Of a DNA stretch of 64,000 bases, positions 1 through 8,544 are shown piece after piece. A program made the position numbers and the translations under genes. The DNA comes from Propionispora vibrioides (GTDB taxonomy: Bacteria; Bacillota; Negativicutes; Propionisporales; Propionisporaceae). Position 1 is the first letter of the stretch. Each line of letters begins with the position of its first letter. Where the stretch lies: positions 1-64,000 of the forward strand of contig NZ_FODY01000024.1 in the NCBI RefSeq assembly GCF_900110485.1. Direction: 5' to 3'. The notes under the pieces are model-generated. The model had not been told where the DNA came from. It searched no databases and worked only from the letters and a program-made list of their open reading frames with translations.

Positions 1-93
1 AAAACGAAGTGTTTTACCGATACTCTGGCCTATGGAATCAATAACACAAGCTTCATGATGTCGTTTGCCGACATCGATACCAACAAAAAACAT
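1..93 (-). CDS. IS110-family transposase, N-terminal 31 codons (cut by window edge)
   Basis: The minus strand reads from an ATG at 93-91 off the left edge. The first residues include MFFVGIDVGKRHHEACVID, the opening of the RuvC-like DEDD domain of IS110/IS1111 transposases, whose first catalytic aspartate sits in the GIDVGK stretch. A good ribosome site (GGAGGT, about 101-106 on the minus strand) precedes the ATG. Only the N-terminus is here, so intactness cannot be judged. IS110 enzymes recombine circular DNA guided by an RNA encoded in the element's noncoding end; that end would lie just to the right. Confidence 0.8.
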   Translation of the reverse strand, partial: MFFVGIDVGKRHHEACVIDSIGQSIGKTLRF

Positions 94-300
94 ATCACAT
101 ACCTCCAAGTGGTCGGTTCCCGCATACCTTTGCGATATACAACCTAGTTTGACATACGAAGATCGGGCGATGCCCTTCAACATCCAGCTCATTCGTAAAC
201 TCTCGCAAAGTCGGGGCTACACTCTTTATACCGAGAACAAAGTCTCAAGGAGGATTTCGTAGCACTCCGACTCACACGAGAATATTATCTCAAAACTTGG
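94..300 (-). mobile_element. Probable noncoding left end of the IS110-type element (bridge-RNA region)
   Basis: About 200 bases upstream of the IS110 transposase start carry no convincing gene. In IS110-group elements this side normally holds a long noncoding end that is transcribed as the bridge (seek) RNA. No terminal inverted repeat is visible, which is normal for IS110, so the outer boundary (somewhere before the cupin ribosome site at about 346) is a guess. Assignment rests on family knowledge, not on a recognised RNA fold. Confidence 0.35.
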
Positions 301-360
301 AGGATACGTGAACAGTTTATATTGGATTGTCTAATATCAATATACTAGGAGGATTTATCT

Positions 361-708
361 GTGAACAAGTTTATTTTCAATGATTATTTCCGTGATCCTC
401 AGAAAAAAATCGCCAAGCGGATGCTTTTCAAAAGCGATAATGTAATTGCTTTTATTCTGAACATTGCAAAAGGGGCAATACTGCCAGGACACACACATCT
501 AGAATCAACCCTTTTCCTGCAGGTCATAGAGGGTAATGCCAAGGTTGTCACGGATGGCAATGAAACCTTGTTGCAGGTGGGCGAGTTAATGCAGGTTGAT
601 GGGCAGGAAAGCATGCAGGTTATAAACATCGGCGAAGATGTTTTGCGCCTTTTGGTCACAATTTCACCAATGGGCTCGGAAGCCTTTGCAACAGATGCAG
701 ATATTTAA
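361..708 (+). CDS. Small single-domain cupin protein
   Basis: A 115-residue protein beginning at GTG 361 with an excellent ribosome site (AGGAGGA, 346-352). The first cupin motif is clear: PGHTHLE with His44, His46 and Glu48, then Gly58. In the second motif the usual metal-binding His appears to be replaced (sequence around GQESMQVIN, 81-89), so metal binding may be weak or use other ligands. The body is a single beta-barrel with no signal peptide, hence cytoplasmic. The gene stands alone, closed by a strong hairpin, next to the IS110 end. Such small cupins bind small molecules or act as isomerases or dioxygenases; the substrate cannot be told. Confidence 0.8.
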   Translation: MNKFIFNDYFRDPQKKIAKRMLFKSDNVIAFILNIAKGAILPGHTHLESTLFLQVIEGNAKVVTDGNETLLQVGELMQVDGQESMQVINIGEDVLRLLVTISPMGSEAFATDADI

Positions 709-713
709 CAAGG

Positions 714-746
714 ACAGAGGGACAGGTATGCTGTCCCTCTGTAATC
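714..746 (+). terminator. Terminator-like hairpin after the cupin gene
   Basis: Perfect 12-bp inverted repeat ACAGAGGGACAG (714-725) and CTGTCCCTCTGT (731-742) with a 5-base loop, 5 bases after the stop codon. The T-run that follows is weak (TGGTTTTAT). Confidence 0.65.
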
Positions 747-1098
747 TGGTTTTATGTGATAAATTGCCGTCAAGAGTATTCATGGTTGATCTAAATTAAT
801 ACTGAAATTCTGAAGCGTTCGTTTATGCGGGCGTTTTTTGTTTTATCATATTTATTTAGTGATGCGAGAAAATGATGAGATTATATTCTAAGCCATAAAA
901 GGTATAATCAAGAATATAAGTGATGCGGTCACTCATGAAAATGTTGCCTATATTCGCTTGGAATTAGTTCCGGCGAATTTTTTGTTAAGCGGGTTGGCAA
1001 CACTGTATTATCAATGCTTAGCCTGAGTTTGCTATCTAGTTTAAAAGAGTAATGTCAGGTATCATCTATGACTTTATGTTAGAAATAAAACAAATTAA
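747..1098. other. Gene-free stretch with one weak hairpin
   Basis: No gene with a ribosome site was found. A short GU-containing hairpin (816-821 with 828-833) followed by six T may be a second terminator. The stretch 880-1050 looks like degenerate sequence without recognisable protein similarity. Confidence 0.5.
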
Positions 1099-1148
1099 TT
1101 GACTTAATCAATCAATTTGTTGACTTAGTCAATTAATCTGTTTATACT
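1099..1148 (+). promoter_or_regulatory. Promoter with two MarR-type operators
   Basis: Two copies of the palindrome TTGACTTARTCAA lie at 1099-1111 and 1120-1132, 21 bases apart (two helical turns, same face). The second is a perfect 13-mer. Its first six bases form the -35 TTGACT (1120-1125), followed after 17 bases by the -10 TATACT (1143-1148). A bound dimer would cover the -35 box, which points to repression of the gene that follows, most simply by its own MarR domain. Confidence 0.8.
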
Positions 1149-1182
1149 AACATATATAGTAAAGAAAAAAGGATGATGGTTT

Positions 1183-2103
1183 ATGATAAAGGAGCTTGAA
1201 AAGCGTGCATTAGAAGTTCGAGACTTTAACCGGTTTTATACTAATATAATTGGTCTTATGGACAAGACGATACTTGATAGCCCATACTCACTTGCTGAAG
1301 CCAGAGTGTTGCTTGAAATTGATACCGCCGGTCAGTGTACGGCCAGTGATTTGACAAAATTGTTGCAGATTGACCCAGGGTATTTAAGCCGCATACTGTC
1401 CAAATTTACACAAGATAAGTTTGTTATTAAAGACCGGTCATCCGTTGACAGACGTGCCCAGGTGCTAACACTATCTGATAAAGGACGACAAACTATTTAT
1501 AACCTTTACAATGAGTCAACAATACAAGCCAGTAAGATTCTTGAGAAACTGACGAACGAAGAACAGAAAGAGCTTATTGGTCACATGGTTGCAATGAGAA
1601 ACATTTTGGATAAGAAGCAGGATAAGACCTATATTATACGTACGCTTAACCCCGGTGAAGCTGGATATATTGCGTATAGACATTGTGTTCTTTACGAAAA
1701 GGAATATGGACTTGGTGGAACTTTTGAGCAGTATGTAATGGATGCTCTAACAAAATATCTTAACGAACAGCCTGAAGGCGAAGTTTGGGTAGCAGAAAAT
1801 ATTGGACGAATTGTTGGGTCAATTGCGGCTGTCAGTACTGAGGAAGGGATAGTTCAACTTAGGTGGTTTTTAATAGAACCGGAATATCGTGGTTCAGGAT
1901 TAGGCCGGCAGTTAATGACAACAGCTATGGAATACTGTAAGCGCAAGAAGTTTAGACAGGTGTATTTGTGGACGTTTCAAGATTTAAAGGCGGCGCGGCA
2001 TTTATATAAAAGTTTCGGGTTTTCACTAACTGAACAAGCTGAAAGCGATACCTGGAAAAGTGGTGTAGTAGAAGAACGGTGGGACATGGTACTTAATAAT
2101 TAG
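1183..2103 (+). CDS. MarR-type regulator fused to a GNAT acetyltransferase
   Basis: A 306-residue two-domain protein. Residues about 1-145 are a MarR winged helix (recognition region around SDLTKLLQIDPGYLSRILSK, then the wing with DRRAQ). Residues about 150-306 are a GNAT acetyltransferase with the acetyl-CoA loop YRGSGLGRQ near residue 235. This fusion is a known architecture in Firmicutes and other bacteria; the acceptor substrate is usually unknown. Start ATG 1183 follows AAAGGATGATGG. The two palindromes before the gene suggest autoregulation, perhaps relieved by the compound that the GNAT domain modifies (inference). Confidence 0.9.
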   Translation: MIKELEKRALEVRDFNRFYTNIIGLMDKTILDSPYSLAEARVLLEIDTAGQCTASDLTKLLQIDPGYLSRILSKFTQDKFVIKDRSSVDRRAQVLTLSDKGRQTIYNLYNESTIQASKILEKLTNEEQKELIGHMVAMRNILDKKQDKTYIIRTLNPGEAGYIAYRHCVLYEKEYGLGGTFEQYVMDALTKYLNEQPEGEVWVAENIGRIVGSIAAVSTEEGIVQLRWFLIEPEYRGSGLGRQLMTTAMEYCKRKKFRQVYLWTFQDLKAARHLYKSFGFSLTEQAESDTWKSGVVEERWDMVLNN

Positions 2104-2141
2104 TCCTACGTATGTATGAGGATATAATGTAACTGTAAAAG

Positions 2142-2189
2142 GGCCTACCGGGTATAAGGATTTATATAAATCCTTATACCCGGTAGGCC
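2142..2189. terminator. 48-bp perfect palindrome, probable two-way terminator
   Basis: Arms of 24 bp (2142-2165 and 2166-2189) are exactly complementary with no spacer; the outer bases are GGCCTACCGGG. It lies between the end of the MarR-GNAT gene and the tail of the oppositely oriented oxidase remnant. Flanking T-runs are poor on both sides. Confidence 0.6.
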
Positions 2190-2236
2190 TTAAACTTGCC
2201 ATCCTTAATCAGATATCTGGTCTGGGGAGCTACAGT

Positions 2237-2693
2237 TCATCGCCAGCTTTTAGCTTTGGCGGGCGGAATACCTTGTGGGAAGCTGAAAATATTTTCTGGA
2301 TCGTAACAGGACTTAACATGGGTGAGCCGTTCGAAGTTACTACCGTAGTAACCCCGGGGCCAGTTTTTGATAGCAAGGTTAGGTGAATTGACGTAAACCC
2401 CCCAGGTATAGGAGAGCATCGCCCTGCGGAAATCCTCCCCCCAGCGGATACCTGGCATGGCCCCGTCTGGGGTGTTCCTGTTCCTCCCAACCCATGAAAC
2501 AGGACGGTGCCCGAGGAGGTGGGCGGCGCGTCGATGAAACGCCGGACTGTACTGATAGCAGCCTCGGGCAACTGACCGTAGATAAACGAATCAGTGCCGC
2601 GTTGTAGTGCCTGTCATCCGGCCAAACTATCCGCCCCGTCAGTTGGGGTTCTCTGTAGAGGCGTAGTTCATTGTTTTTGGGCGTATCATTCAA
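2237..2693 (-). pseudogene. Decayed FAD-linked oxidase (BBE type), large internal deletion
   Basis: Three frames on the minus strand give pieces of one protein. The N-terminal piece (2693 down to about 2590) contains LTGRIVWPDDRHYNAA, typical of the start of FAD-binding oxidases. The C-terminal piece (2458-2237) contains YYGSNFERLTHVKSCYDP and NIFSFPQGI, the signature of the BBE (berberine bridge) tail. Such enzymes are about 450 residues long, but only about 150 codons remain, with at least two frame changes between the pieces, so most of the FAD and substrate domains are gone. No product can be made. Confidence 0.75.
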
Positions 2694-2730
2694 CCATCCG
2701 GGAAATAATATACATCGCTAATTAGGCGGA

Positions 2731-2774
2731 TTATTCGAAAATTTCCGTATTATTGCGGAAATATATCTGAATAA
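2731..2774 (+). promoter_or_regulatory. Nested inverted repeat before the PTS activator gene
   Basis: ATTTCCG (2741-2747) pairs with CGGAAAT (2756-2762), and outside it TTATTC (2731-2736) with GAATAA (2769-2774). It may be an operator for the regulator downstream or for a global regulator. The factor is unknown. Confidence 0.4.
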
Positions 2775-2850
2775 TGGATTATTTCTATTTTTTTTAGATA
2801 ATGCTATGCTTAAGACAACCCAAATATAAAAAGACGCTATAGCACAAATA

Positions 2851-4896
2851 TTGGGGGTGATAAAAATTAGTAATAAAGAAATGAGTAAAAGAAAGTTACT
2901 TGCCGAGTTGTTGAATCGAACGGTTCCCGTTACAATAACAGACTTAGCCAGTCTTATAAATAAGACTGGTAGAACGACAAGAAGTTATTTAGATGAAATT
3001 CAAGATGAGTTTAAGAAGTCTGATATTGAAATTGTTAGGAAGACAAATGTTGGGGTTTATATTGATATTGATGATAAAGATAGAGAGAATTTAATAAATA
3101 CACTTGAGAAGAATAAGGCGAATTCTTTTACTATTGATAATTTTTCATCTAAATATCGGCAAGTATATATTCTAAAAACACTCCTTGAAGCTAAATTTTC
3201 TTATACAATTCAGATGTTTGCTGAGGAGCTATATTGCAGTAAAAGTACCATTGTGAATGAACTGGTTTATGTCCAAGAATGGCTGAAAAGATATAATCTT
3301 GCATTACAAAGAAGGCAAAATCAAGGATTATGGATAGAAGGAGATGAAAGGGATTATCGAAAGGCGCTAAAAGAGCTGATTGATGATATAAAAGATAAAG
3401 AACAACAATTTGAAGATTTAACTGAAACCGAAACAAAGTTGGACTATAGAATCGACATAGTTGATTATGTAAAAATCAAGAATATGTTTTCTAAAATAAA
3501 TTTGTATACTATTCAACGAATTATTCAACAGGCAGAAAAAAAATTAGGAGTTTATTTTACCGATCAGGCATTCCTTAATTTAATTACCCATATGGCTATT
3601 ACTATTGAAAGATTAAAAAATCATAAAGCCGTGTCCGGAAATGAAAACTATCTTGAGAGTTTAAAAAAAGAACGGGAATATGCCATTGCAGAATGGGTTG
3701 TAAATGAGCTTAGCAAAGAATTTAAAGTGAACTTTCCGGAAGAAGAAATTGGTTATATATCAATCCATATGATAGGAGCAAAAATTCAAGATCACGGTGA
3801 AAAGTGTAGCGAAATTATTGAAAAGTATGATGTTAATTTAACAGATGCAGCCAAAAGCATAATTTCATTGTCTTCTGAAATTTTGAATATAGATTTAACC
3901 AAAGATGAAGGGCTATTAACCAGATTAGTGTTGCATTTAAGGCCAACAATTATGAGATTAAAATATGGTCTTAGATTGACAAACCCAATACTTTATAAAA
4001 TAAAAGAAGAATATACAAATATATTTGGAGTTGCTTGGGCTTGTAACAGTATTTTCGAAAGAAATTTTGGTGTATCAATAAATGAAGATGAAGTTGGATA
4101 TTTAGTACTTCATTTGGCATTAGCAGTTGAAAATATACGAAGCAAGATAAAGACTGTAATTGTCTGCTCAAGCGGAATAGGTACTTCTCAGTTGGTAGCC
4201 TCAAAACTGGTTAGAAAATTTGATAATCTTGAAATAACACATATACTGCCCTATAATCGGTTAAATCAAAAAATAATAGATGAAGCAGATTTAATCGTTA
4301 CAACAATAAAAAATATTTGTAATAGTAAAAAAATAGTATATGTATCAACGCTTGTTAATGAAAATGATTATATTAACATCGCAGATGCGATTGAAAAGAG
4401 AAAGAAAAGGCAAATGGATGATATTCCTCTTTCAGATTTCGAAGTAAATAAAGAATCAGATGTTGATGAATGTAAAGAAAAGATTTTTGAAAAAGAGTTA
4501 TGTTTTTTAGATAATGATATTTCTGATTTTTTTCAAGCTATAAACTATTATGGTAAATTAATGGAGAAAATGGGTTACGCCAAAATTGGTTTTCATGAGG
4601 ATATTTTAAATAGGGAAAAAATAGGATCAACATACATTGGAAAAGGCATAGCGATACCCCATTCTAAAGATGTATTTGTAAATAAATCAAGGGTATGTGT
4701 AGTGAAGTTTAAAAATCCCGTAGTCTGGAAAGAAAATGAGTTGGATATTATTTTTATCCTATGCTTAAAATTTAATGATGTTAATAATACGAAAAAATTT
4801 TTTAAAAAATTCTATTCTATATTTGAAGATAATGAAATGATAAACAAAATTAAAAATGCTCAGAGTATAAATGATGTAAATTTTTTATTCGACTAG
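2851..4896 (+). CDS. BglG/MtlR-type transcriptional activator with PRD, EIIB and EIIA domains
   Basis: A 681-residue PTS-controlled regulator. In order: N-terminal HTH (about 12-70), a second Mga-like HTH (about 95-160), PRD1 (about 190-310, His247 and His306), PRD2 (about 325-430, His362 and His421), a GatB-like EIIB (Cys439 in CSSGIGTS) and a fructose/mannitol-type EIIA (His604 in IPHSK). Phosphorylation of these sites by HPr and the cognate EII tells the protein whether substrate is present. It stands 11 bases before the EIIA gene and so probably activates this PTS operon. The start is uncertain: TTG 2851 has no ribosome site, GGGGGTG (2853-2859) points to an ATT at 2866, and ATG 2881 is 21 bases away. 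Confidence 0.9.
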   Translation: MGVIKISNKEMSKRKLLAELLNRTVPVTITDLASLINKTGRTTRSYLDEIQDEFKKSDIEIVRKTNVGVYIDIDDKDRENLINTLEKNKANSFTIDNFSSKYRQVYILKTLLEAKFSYTIQMFAEELYCSKSTIVNELVYVQEWLKRYNLALQRRQNQGLWIEGDERDYRKALKELIDDIKDKEQQFEDLTETETKLDYRIDIVDYVKIKNMFSKINLYTIQRIIQQAEKKLGVYFTDQAFLNLITHMAITIERLKNHKAVSGNENYLESLKKEREYAIAEWVVNELSKEFKVNFPEEEIGYISIHMIGAKIQDHGEKCSEIIEKYDVNLTDAAKSIISLSSEILNIDLTKDEGLLTRLVLHLRPTIMRLKYGLRLTNPILYKIKEEYTNIFGVAWACNSIFERNFGVSINEDEVGYLVLHLALAVENIRSKIKTVIVCSSGIGTSQLVASKLVRKFDNLEITHILPYNRLNQKIIDEADLIVTTIKNICNSKKIVYVSTLVNENDYINIADAIEKRKKRQMDDIPLSDFEVNKESDVDECKEKIFEKELCFLDNDISDFFQAINYYGKLMEKMGYAKIGFHEDILNREKIGSTYIGKGIAIPHSKDVFVNKSRVCVVKFKNPVVWKENELDIIFILCLKFNDVNNTKKFFKKFYSIFEDNEMINKIKNAQSINDVNFLFD

Positions 4897-4907
4897 GAGG
4901 GGAGAAA

Positions 4908-5345
4908 ATGGAACAAATAATAACAAAGGATTTACTTATATTGGACTTAGCTTCTTCTACTAAAGAAGATGTAATTAAAGACATGGCAAAAGTTATCGAA
5001 TCCGAGGACCGGTTGGATAATTTAGAAGGTTACTTGGAACAAGTGTTTAAAAGGGAAGAAACTTTTCCTACCTCAGTTGGTTTCGAGGTTGCTATTCCAC
5101 ATGGCAAGACTGATGCCGTTAAATGGCCTACCGTTGCTTTTTCCCGATTGAAAAATGAGGTTAAGTGGAGTAACGAAGAGAGTGTTAAATATGTATTTCT
5201 AATTGCAGTGCCGGAAAAGGAAGCCGGAAATATGCATTTGCAAATTATCGCACAACTTTCTAGAAAAATAATGAGGGAAGAATTCAGAGAACAACTGAAG
5301 AATGCGTCAGAGGCAGATGAACTTCTGAAGATATTGACAATGTAA
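4908..5345 (+). CDS. PTS EIIA component, fructose family
   Basis: A 145-residue cytoplasmic EIIA of the fructose/mannitol superfamily. The phosphorylated histidine is His65 in VAIPHGKT, the classic motif. It takes phosphate from HPr and hands it to the EIIB encoded at 6746. The start ATG 4908 follows AGGAGGGG at the end of the regulator gene, 11 bases away, so the two are cotranscribed. EIIA, EIIC and EIIB are separate polypeptides here, as in fructose-like PTS of the Frw/Fry type. Confidence 0.92.
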   Translation: MEQIITKDLLILDLASSTKEDVIKDMAKVIESEDRLDNLEGYLEQVFKREETFPTSVGFEVAIPHGKTDAVKWPTVAFSRLKNEVKWSNEESVKYVFLIAVPEKEAGNMHLQIIAQLSRKIMREEFREQLKNASEADELLKILTM

Positions 5346-5417
5346 ATTTAATGTATATAGTTCAATTAATTATGGGTTTTATCTATGCTATATAAAATAT
5401 ATTAAGGGGGAAAAAGA

Positions 5418-6521
5418 ATGGATGATTTAAAAGGTTTATTCAAAAACACAAGGCAACATTTGATGTCGGGGGTATCGTACATGATTCCCTTCGTTGTTGC
5501 AGGCGGTGTACTGCTAGCGCTTTCAGTTCTATTATTTGGTTCAGCATCTGTACCTCCAGAAGGAACAAGACTTAATGACTTATTTAATATCGGCGCAGCT
5601 GGTTTGGGACTTATGGTACCAATCCTTGCAGGTTTTATAGCATTTTCAATGGCAGATAGGCCTGGTATTGCACCGGGAGCTATTGGTGGTTTCCTTGCCA
5701 ATAAAATTGGTGCAGGTTTTTTAGGCGGGATAGTGGCAGGTATACTGGCAGGAGTCATTGTATTTTATTTAAAGAAGATTAAAGTTCCGACAATCATGCG
5801 TTCCGTTATGCCGATATTTGTTATTCCATTAGTGGGTACGTTCATAGTTGGCGGACTTATGATGTGGGCTTTAGGTACTCCAATAGCGGGTTTGATGAGC
5901 GGAATGAAGGCTTGGTTAGAGGGATTAGGGACTGGTAACTTAGGTATATTAGGAATAATTGTAGGTTTGATGATTGCTTTTGATATGGGTGGTCCAATAA
6001 ATAAAGTGGCTTATGGCTTTGGTGTAGCCATGGTTGGTACGATTGATACGGCAACAGGAATGGCATCTCCCATTGCATTAACAATTATGGCGGGGATTGG
6101 TGTGGCTATATGTGTACCGCCAATTGGAATGGGGGTTGCTACTTTACTAGCACCAAAGAAGTACACTGCTGAAGAAAGAGAAGCCGGGAAAGCGGCCATA
6201 TTAATGGGTCTTATCGGAATCACAGAAGGGGCCATACCATTTGCTGCAGCAGATCCCTTAAAGGTCATACCTTCTATCATGGCAGGTTCTGCGGTAGGAT
6301 CAGTTGCAGCCATGTTATTAGGAGCGGGAAATCCGGCACCCTGGGGCGGATGGATTGTTTTGCCGGTTACTAAAGGCGCAGGTGCTTATATTATTGCTAC
6401 TCTGGTAGGTGTAGCCGTAACGGCTCTATTGGTAAATATTTTAAAGCGAAAAGTAAATCAAGCTACTAGTAACACTGATACCGGAGATGGTAGTCAGGAA
6501 GTTGAGTTAACTTTTGAATAA
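5418..6521 (+). CDS. PTS EIIC permease, fructose family
   Basis: A 367-residue polytopic membrane protein, the sugar channel of the fructose-family PTS. The family features are present: MSGVSYMIPFVVAGGVLLAL near the N-terminus, Gly-rich loops (PGAIGGF), a conserved ITEGAIPFAAADP segment around residue 270, and GAGNPAPWGG. The C-terminal tail after the last helix is short and hydrophilic. The ribosome site AAGGGGG precedes ATG 5418. Specificity cannot be read from sequence; the neighbouring glycyl radical enzyme suggests a polyol or anhydro-sugar rather than plain fructose (inference). Confidence 0.92.
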   Translation: MDDLKGLFKNTRQHLMSGVSYMIPFVVAGGVLLALSVLLFGSASVPPEGTRLNDLFNIGAAGLGLMVPILAGFIAFSMADRPGIAPGAIGGFLANKIGAGFLGGIVAGILAGVIVFYLKKIKVPTIMRSVMPIFVIPLVGTFIVGGLMMWALGTPIAGLMSGMKAWLEGLGTGNLGILGIIVGLMIAFDMGGPINKVAYGFGVAMVGTIDTATGMASPIALTIMAGIGVAICVPPIGMGVATLLAPKKYTAEEREAGKAAILMGLIGITEGAIPFAAADPLKVIPSIMAGSAVGSVAAMLLGAGNPAPWGGWIVLPVTKGAGAYIIATLVGVAVTALLVNILKRKVNQATSNTDTGDGSQEVELTFE

Positions 6522-6627
6522 CTGTTAATTGATGATTGCATTTTTTCAATTTAATAACTGACTAAACCGATAAGTTAACTGGGATAAAATGAAAAAAACA
6601 AATAAGTAGCTGTGGCAAAGAAAATAA

Positions 6628-6687
6628 GCTCTCCTTTGCTTATAAATAACAAGGATAGATATTGTTTTCAAAAAAGTAAAGGAGAGC
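6628..6687 (+). promoter_or_regulatory. Inverted repeat in the EIIC-EIIB gap
   Basis: GCTCTCCTTT (6628-6637) is the exact complement of AAAGGAGAGC (6678-6687), 40 bases apart, in the 224-base gap before the EIIB gene. It could form an RNA stem that adjusts the EIIB level or protects an mRNA end. No open reading frame uses the enclosed AAAGGAG. Confidence 0.4.
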
Positions 6688-6745
6688 GGCGAAATCAACA
6701 AGTTAAGAACTATACATTGATATTACTATATGGAGGTAGATTAAA

Positions 6746-7069
6746 ATGAAAATTTTAGCAGTAACAGCATGTCCTTCAGGAGTTGCCCACACTTATATGG
6801 CAGCTGAAGCATTGGAGAAAGCGGCAAAAGTTAAAGGTATTGAAATTAAAGTTGAGACACAAGGTTCTATTGGAATAGAAAATAAAATTACTGCCGCAGA
6901 TATCAAAGATACAGATGCAGTAATTTTAACGAAAGATATGGGAATTAAGGAAGCTGAAAGGTTTAATGGACTTCCAATTGTCAAAGTTGCAATTAGCGAT
7001 GTGGTAAAGAAGGCTGAACAAATATTAGACAAAGTTGAAGCGTATATTAATGGAAAGAAACAGGTTTAG
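6746..7069 (+). CDS. PTS EIIB component, fructose family
   Basis: A 107-residue cytoplasmic EIIB. Cys9 in TACPSGVAHTYMAAEAL is the phosphocysteine of the fructose-type EIIB family, which passes phosphate from EIIA to the sugar bound in EIIC. Length and motif are standard. Start ATG 6746 has the ribosome site TGGAGGT. It is the last gene of the PTS operon and is followed by a terminator. Confidence 0.92.
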   Translation: MKILAVTACPSGVAHTYMAAEALEKAAKVKGIEIKVETQGSIGIENKITAADIKDTDAVILTKDMGIKEAERFNGLPIVKVAISDVVKKAEQILDKVEAYINGKKQV

Positions 7070-7165
7070 ATCTGCCGCGATAAATAAAGATAGTTAATTG
7101 ATTGGAAATTAGAGCGGGGAAAACTAAATTACGTAATCAATTATAGATTTTGCGGTAGTGTTTTA

Positions 7166-7211
7166 GAGCGTTAGGGGCGGGGCTTTGTACCGTCTGCGCT
7201 TTTTTCTTTTT
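7166..7211 (+). terminator. Terminator of the PTS operon
   Basis: AGCG (7167-7170) closes with CGCT (7197-7200) around a GC-rich stem, followed by TTTTTTCTTTTT (7200-7211). Strong rho-independent signal after the EIIB gene. Confidence 0.75.
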
Positions 7212-7251
7212 GTAATGAAGTGTTTAATCATCAGTATTACGTATTTATTAT

Positions 7252-8013
7252 TTATAGCAACTTTATATTTGAATCCTCAAGTATTTTGATTATTTCGCTG
7301 TCAGGAAGTTCATCTATTATTATACAATCTATGTCGTCCAGAGTTGCAAATTTGTAATTACCATCAAAATGGAACTTGTTGTTTTCCATGACCAAATAAC
7401 TTTTTTTGCTTGCTTCAATTATTGCTTTTTTTGTAATGCCGTCGTCAATATCAAAAGTTGTTATATTTTTATCAAAGGCATCTACTCCGCAACTGCCAAT
7501 AAATGATTTATCGAACTTATAGCGGGAAATAAGTTCAATCGTTGCAGCCCCAGTAAAACCTAACAAATTTTTGTTCAGTATACCTCCCGTAGCTACTACA
7601 GTAATATTATTTTGAGAACATAATATATTTAATATTTCCAATGTATTTGTAACAACTGTAACTTTTTTGGCACTCCCTGCTAGTAGCTTTGCAAGTAAAA
7701 TATTTGTTGTAGATAAATCTAAAAATATCGTTTCCCGATCTAAAATAATACCGAAAGCTTTTTCAGCAATAATTGTTTTGGAAGGTACGTTAATTTCTTT
7801 TCTGGATCGTATGTCGTAATTATTGGCGGATTCTCTAATCTGAACTGCACCACCATAGGTTCTTTTTAAATGTCCTTGATTTTCCAGGATTTTAAGATCT
7901 TTTCTAATACAATCTTCCGTGACACTAAATCTGCTGCTGAGCTCTTTAACTTTAAGTTTCCCTGCAGAGTTAAGGAGGCTAATTATTTCCGATAGACGTT
8001 CTTCAGCAAACAA
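7252..8013 (-). CDS. DeoR-family transcriptional repressor
   Basis: A 253-residue protein from TTG 8013, chosen because an AAAGGGG ribosome site lies 7 bases upstream and because it gives the usual family start (FAEERLSEIISLLNSAGKLK). The longer reading to 8097 adds 28 residues without family similarity. Residues 1-60 are the DeoR winged helix (CIRKDLKILENQGHLKRTYGG). The rest is the sugar-phosphate sensing DeoRC domain, with LDLSTTN and KSFIGSCGVD. DeoR proteins repress carbohydrate genes until a phosphorylated sugar binds. Lying between the PTS and the radical enzyme genes, it probably controls one or both. Confidence 0.9.
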   Translation of the reverse strand: MFAEERLSEIISLLNSAGKLKVKELSSRFSVTEDCIRKDLKILENQGHLKRTYGGAVQIRESANNYDIRSRKEINVPSKTIIAEKAFGIILDRETIFLDLSTTNILLAKLLAGSAKKVTVVTNTLEILNILCSQNNITVVATGGILNKNLLGFTGAATIELISRYKFDKSFIGSCGVDAFDKNITTFDIDDGITKKAIIEASKKSYLVMENNKFHFDGNYKFATLDDIDCIIIDELPDSEIIKILEDSNIKLL

Positions 8014-8095
8014 GGTTGTACCCCTTTCTGTTAAAACAAATAATTGAGTTAAAGGCATTTCTAAATGTATTACAAGTAAATCAATATGAGGTTTC

Positions 8096-8117
8096 AAAGA
8101 CTATAGTTTTAGTCTTT
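8096..8117 (-). promoter_or_regulatory. Inverted repeat in the DeoR gene leader
   Basis: AAAGACT (8096-8102) and AGTCTTT (8111-8117) form a 22-base palindrome about 80 bases before the TTG start of the DeoR gene. It is a candidate autoregulatory operator. Confidence 0.4.
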
Positions 8118-8449
8118 TCCCGATATATCATTAGCTTGTTGAATAAACTAATTATATTATAGAACAGAACTGTGGACAATAATACAAAATAATAAAAAGT
8201 GTGATAAAATTAGTGCTGATACTAGATTTTCGCTTCTACTGGGAAGAGCACCCAGCTCATTAAACAATGCAGTTGCTGAAGAGGCCCGGTTTTTCTAAAG
8301 CCTACAAAAGAGTCACGATAAGCAGTCGAGAACCTACTTTAAAAATAGTTCTGGACTGTTTTACTTTACAGGATGTTACCTATTAGCAATTATTCATAAC
8401 CATTGTCTCCTCAGTCTGTGTTCATAATCATAATGGCTAATACAAGTAA
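8118..8449. other. Intergenic region between the DeoR and glycyl radical enzyme genes
   Basis: No gene seen. It holds an AT-rich TATAAT-like stretch near 8150-8165 (minus-strand promoter for the DeoR gene) and a small hairpin CTGGG/CCCAG (8239-8255). No known riboswitch class was recognised. Confidence 0.4.
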
Positions 8450-8488
8450 GGAATTTTCATTGCGAAATTCCCCGGACTATTATATAAT
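8450..8488 (+). promoter_or_regulatory. Promoter and operator of the glycyl radical enzyme operon
   Basis: A -35 TTGCGA (8460-8465) and a perfect -10 TATAAT (8483-8488) are 17 bases apart. The inverted repeat GGAATTT (8450-8456) / AAATTCC (8465-8471) straddles the -35 and is a good site for a repressor, plausibly the neighbouring DeoR protein. Confidence 0.6.
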
Positions 8489-8544
8489 CAAGATAAAACA
8501 ATAATAAACAATATAAAATAATTACAAATTAAGGGAGGATATCT

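Noticed and set aside
65-262. Reading frame of 65 codons over the IS110 start
   Set aside because: Opposite to the transposase start and its ribosome site; no ribosome site of its own.
8118-8449. Possible T-box or other riboswitch before the glycyl radical enzyme gene
   Set aside because: No T-box sequence or other known motif; only a small hairpin was found.
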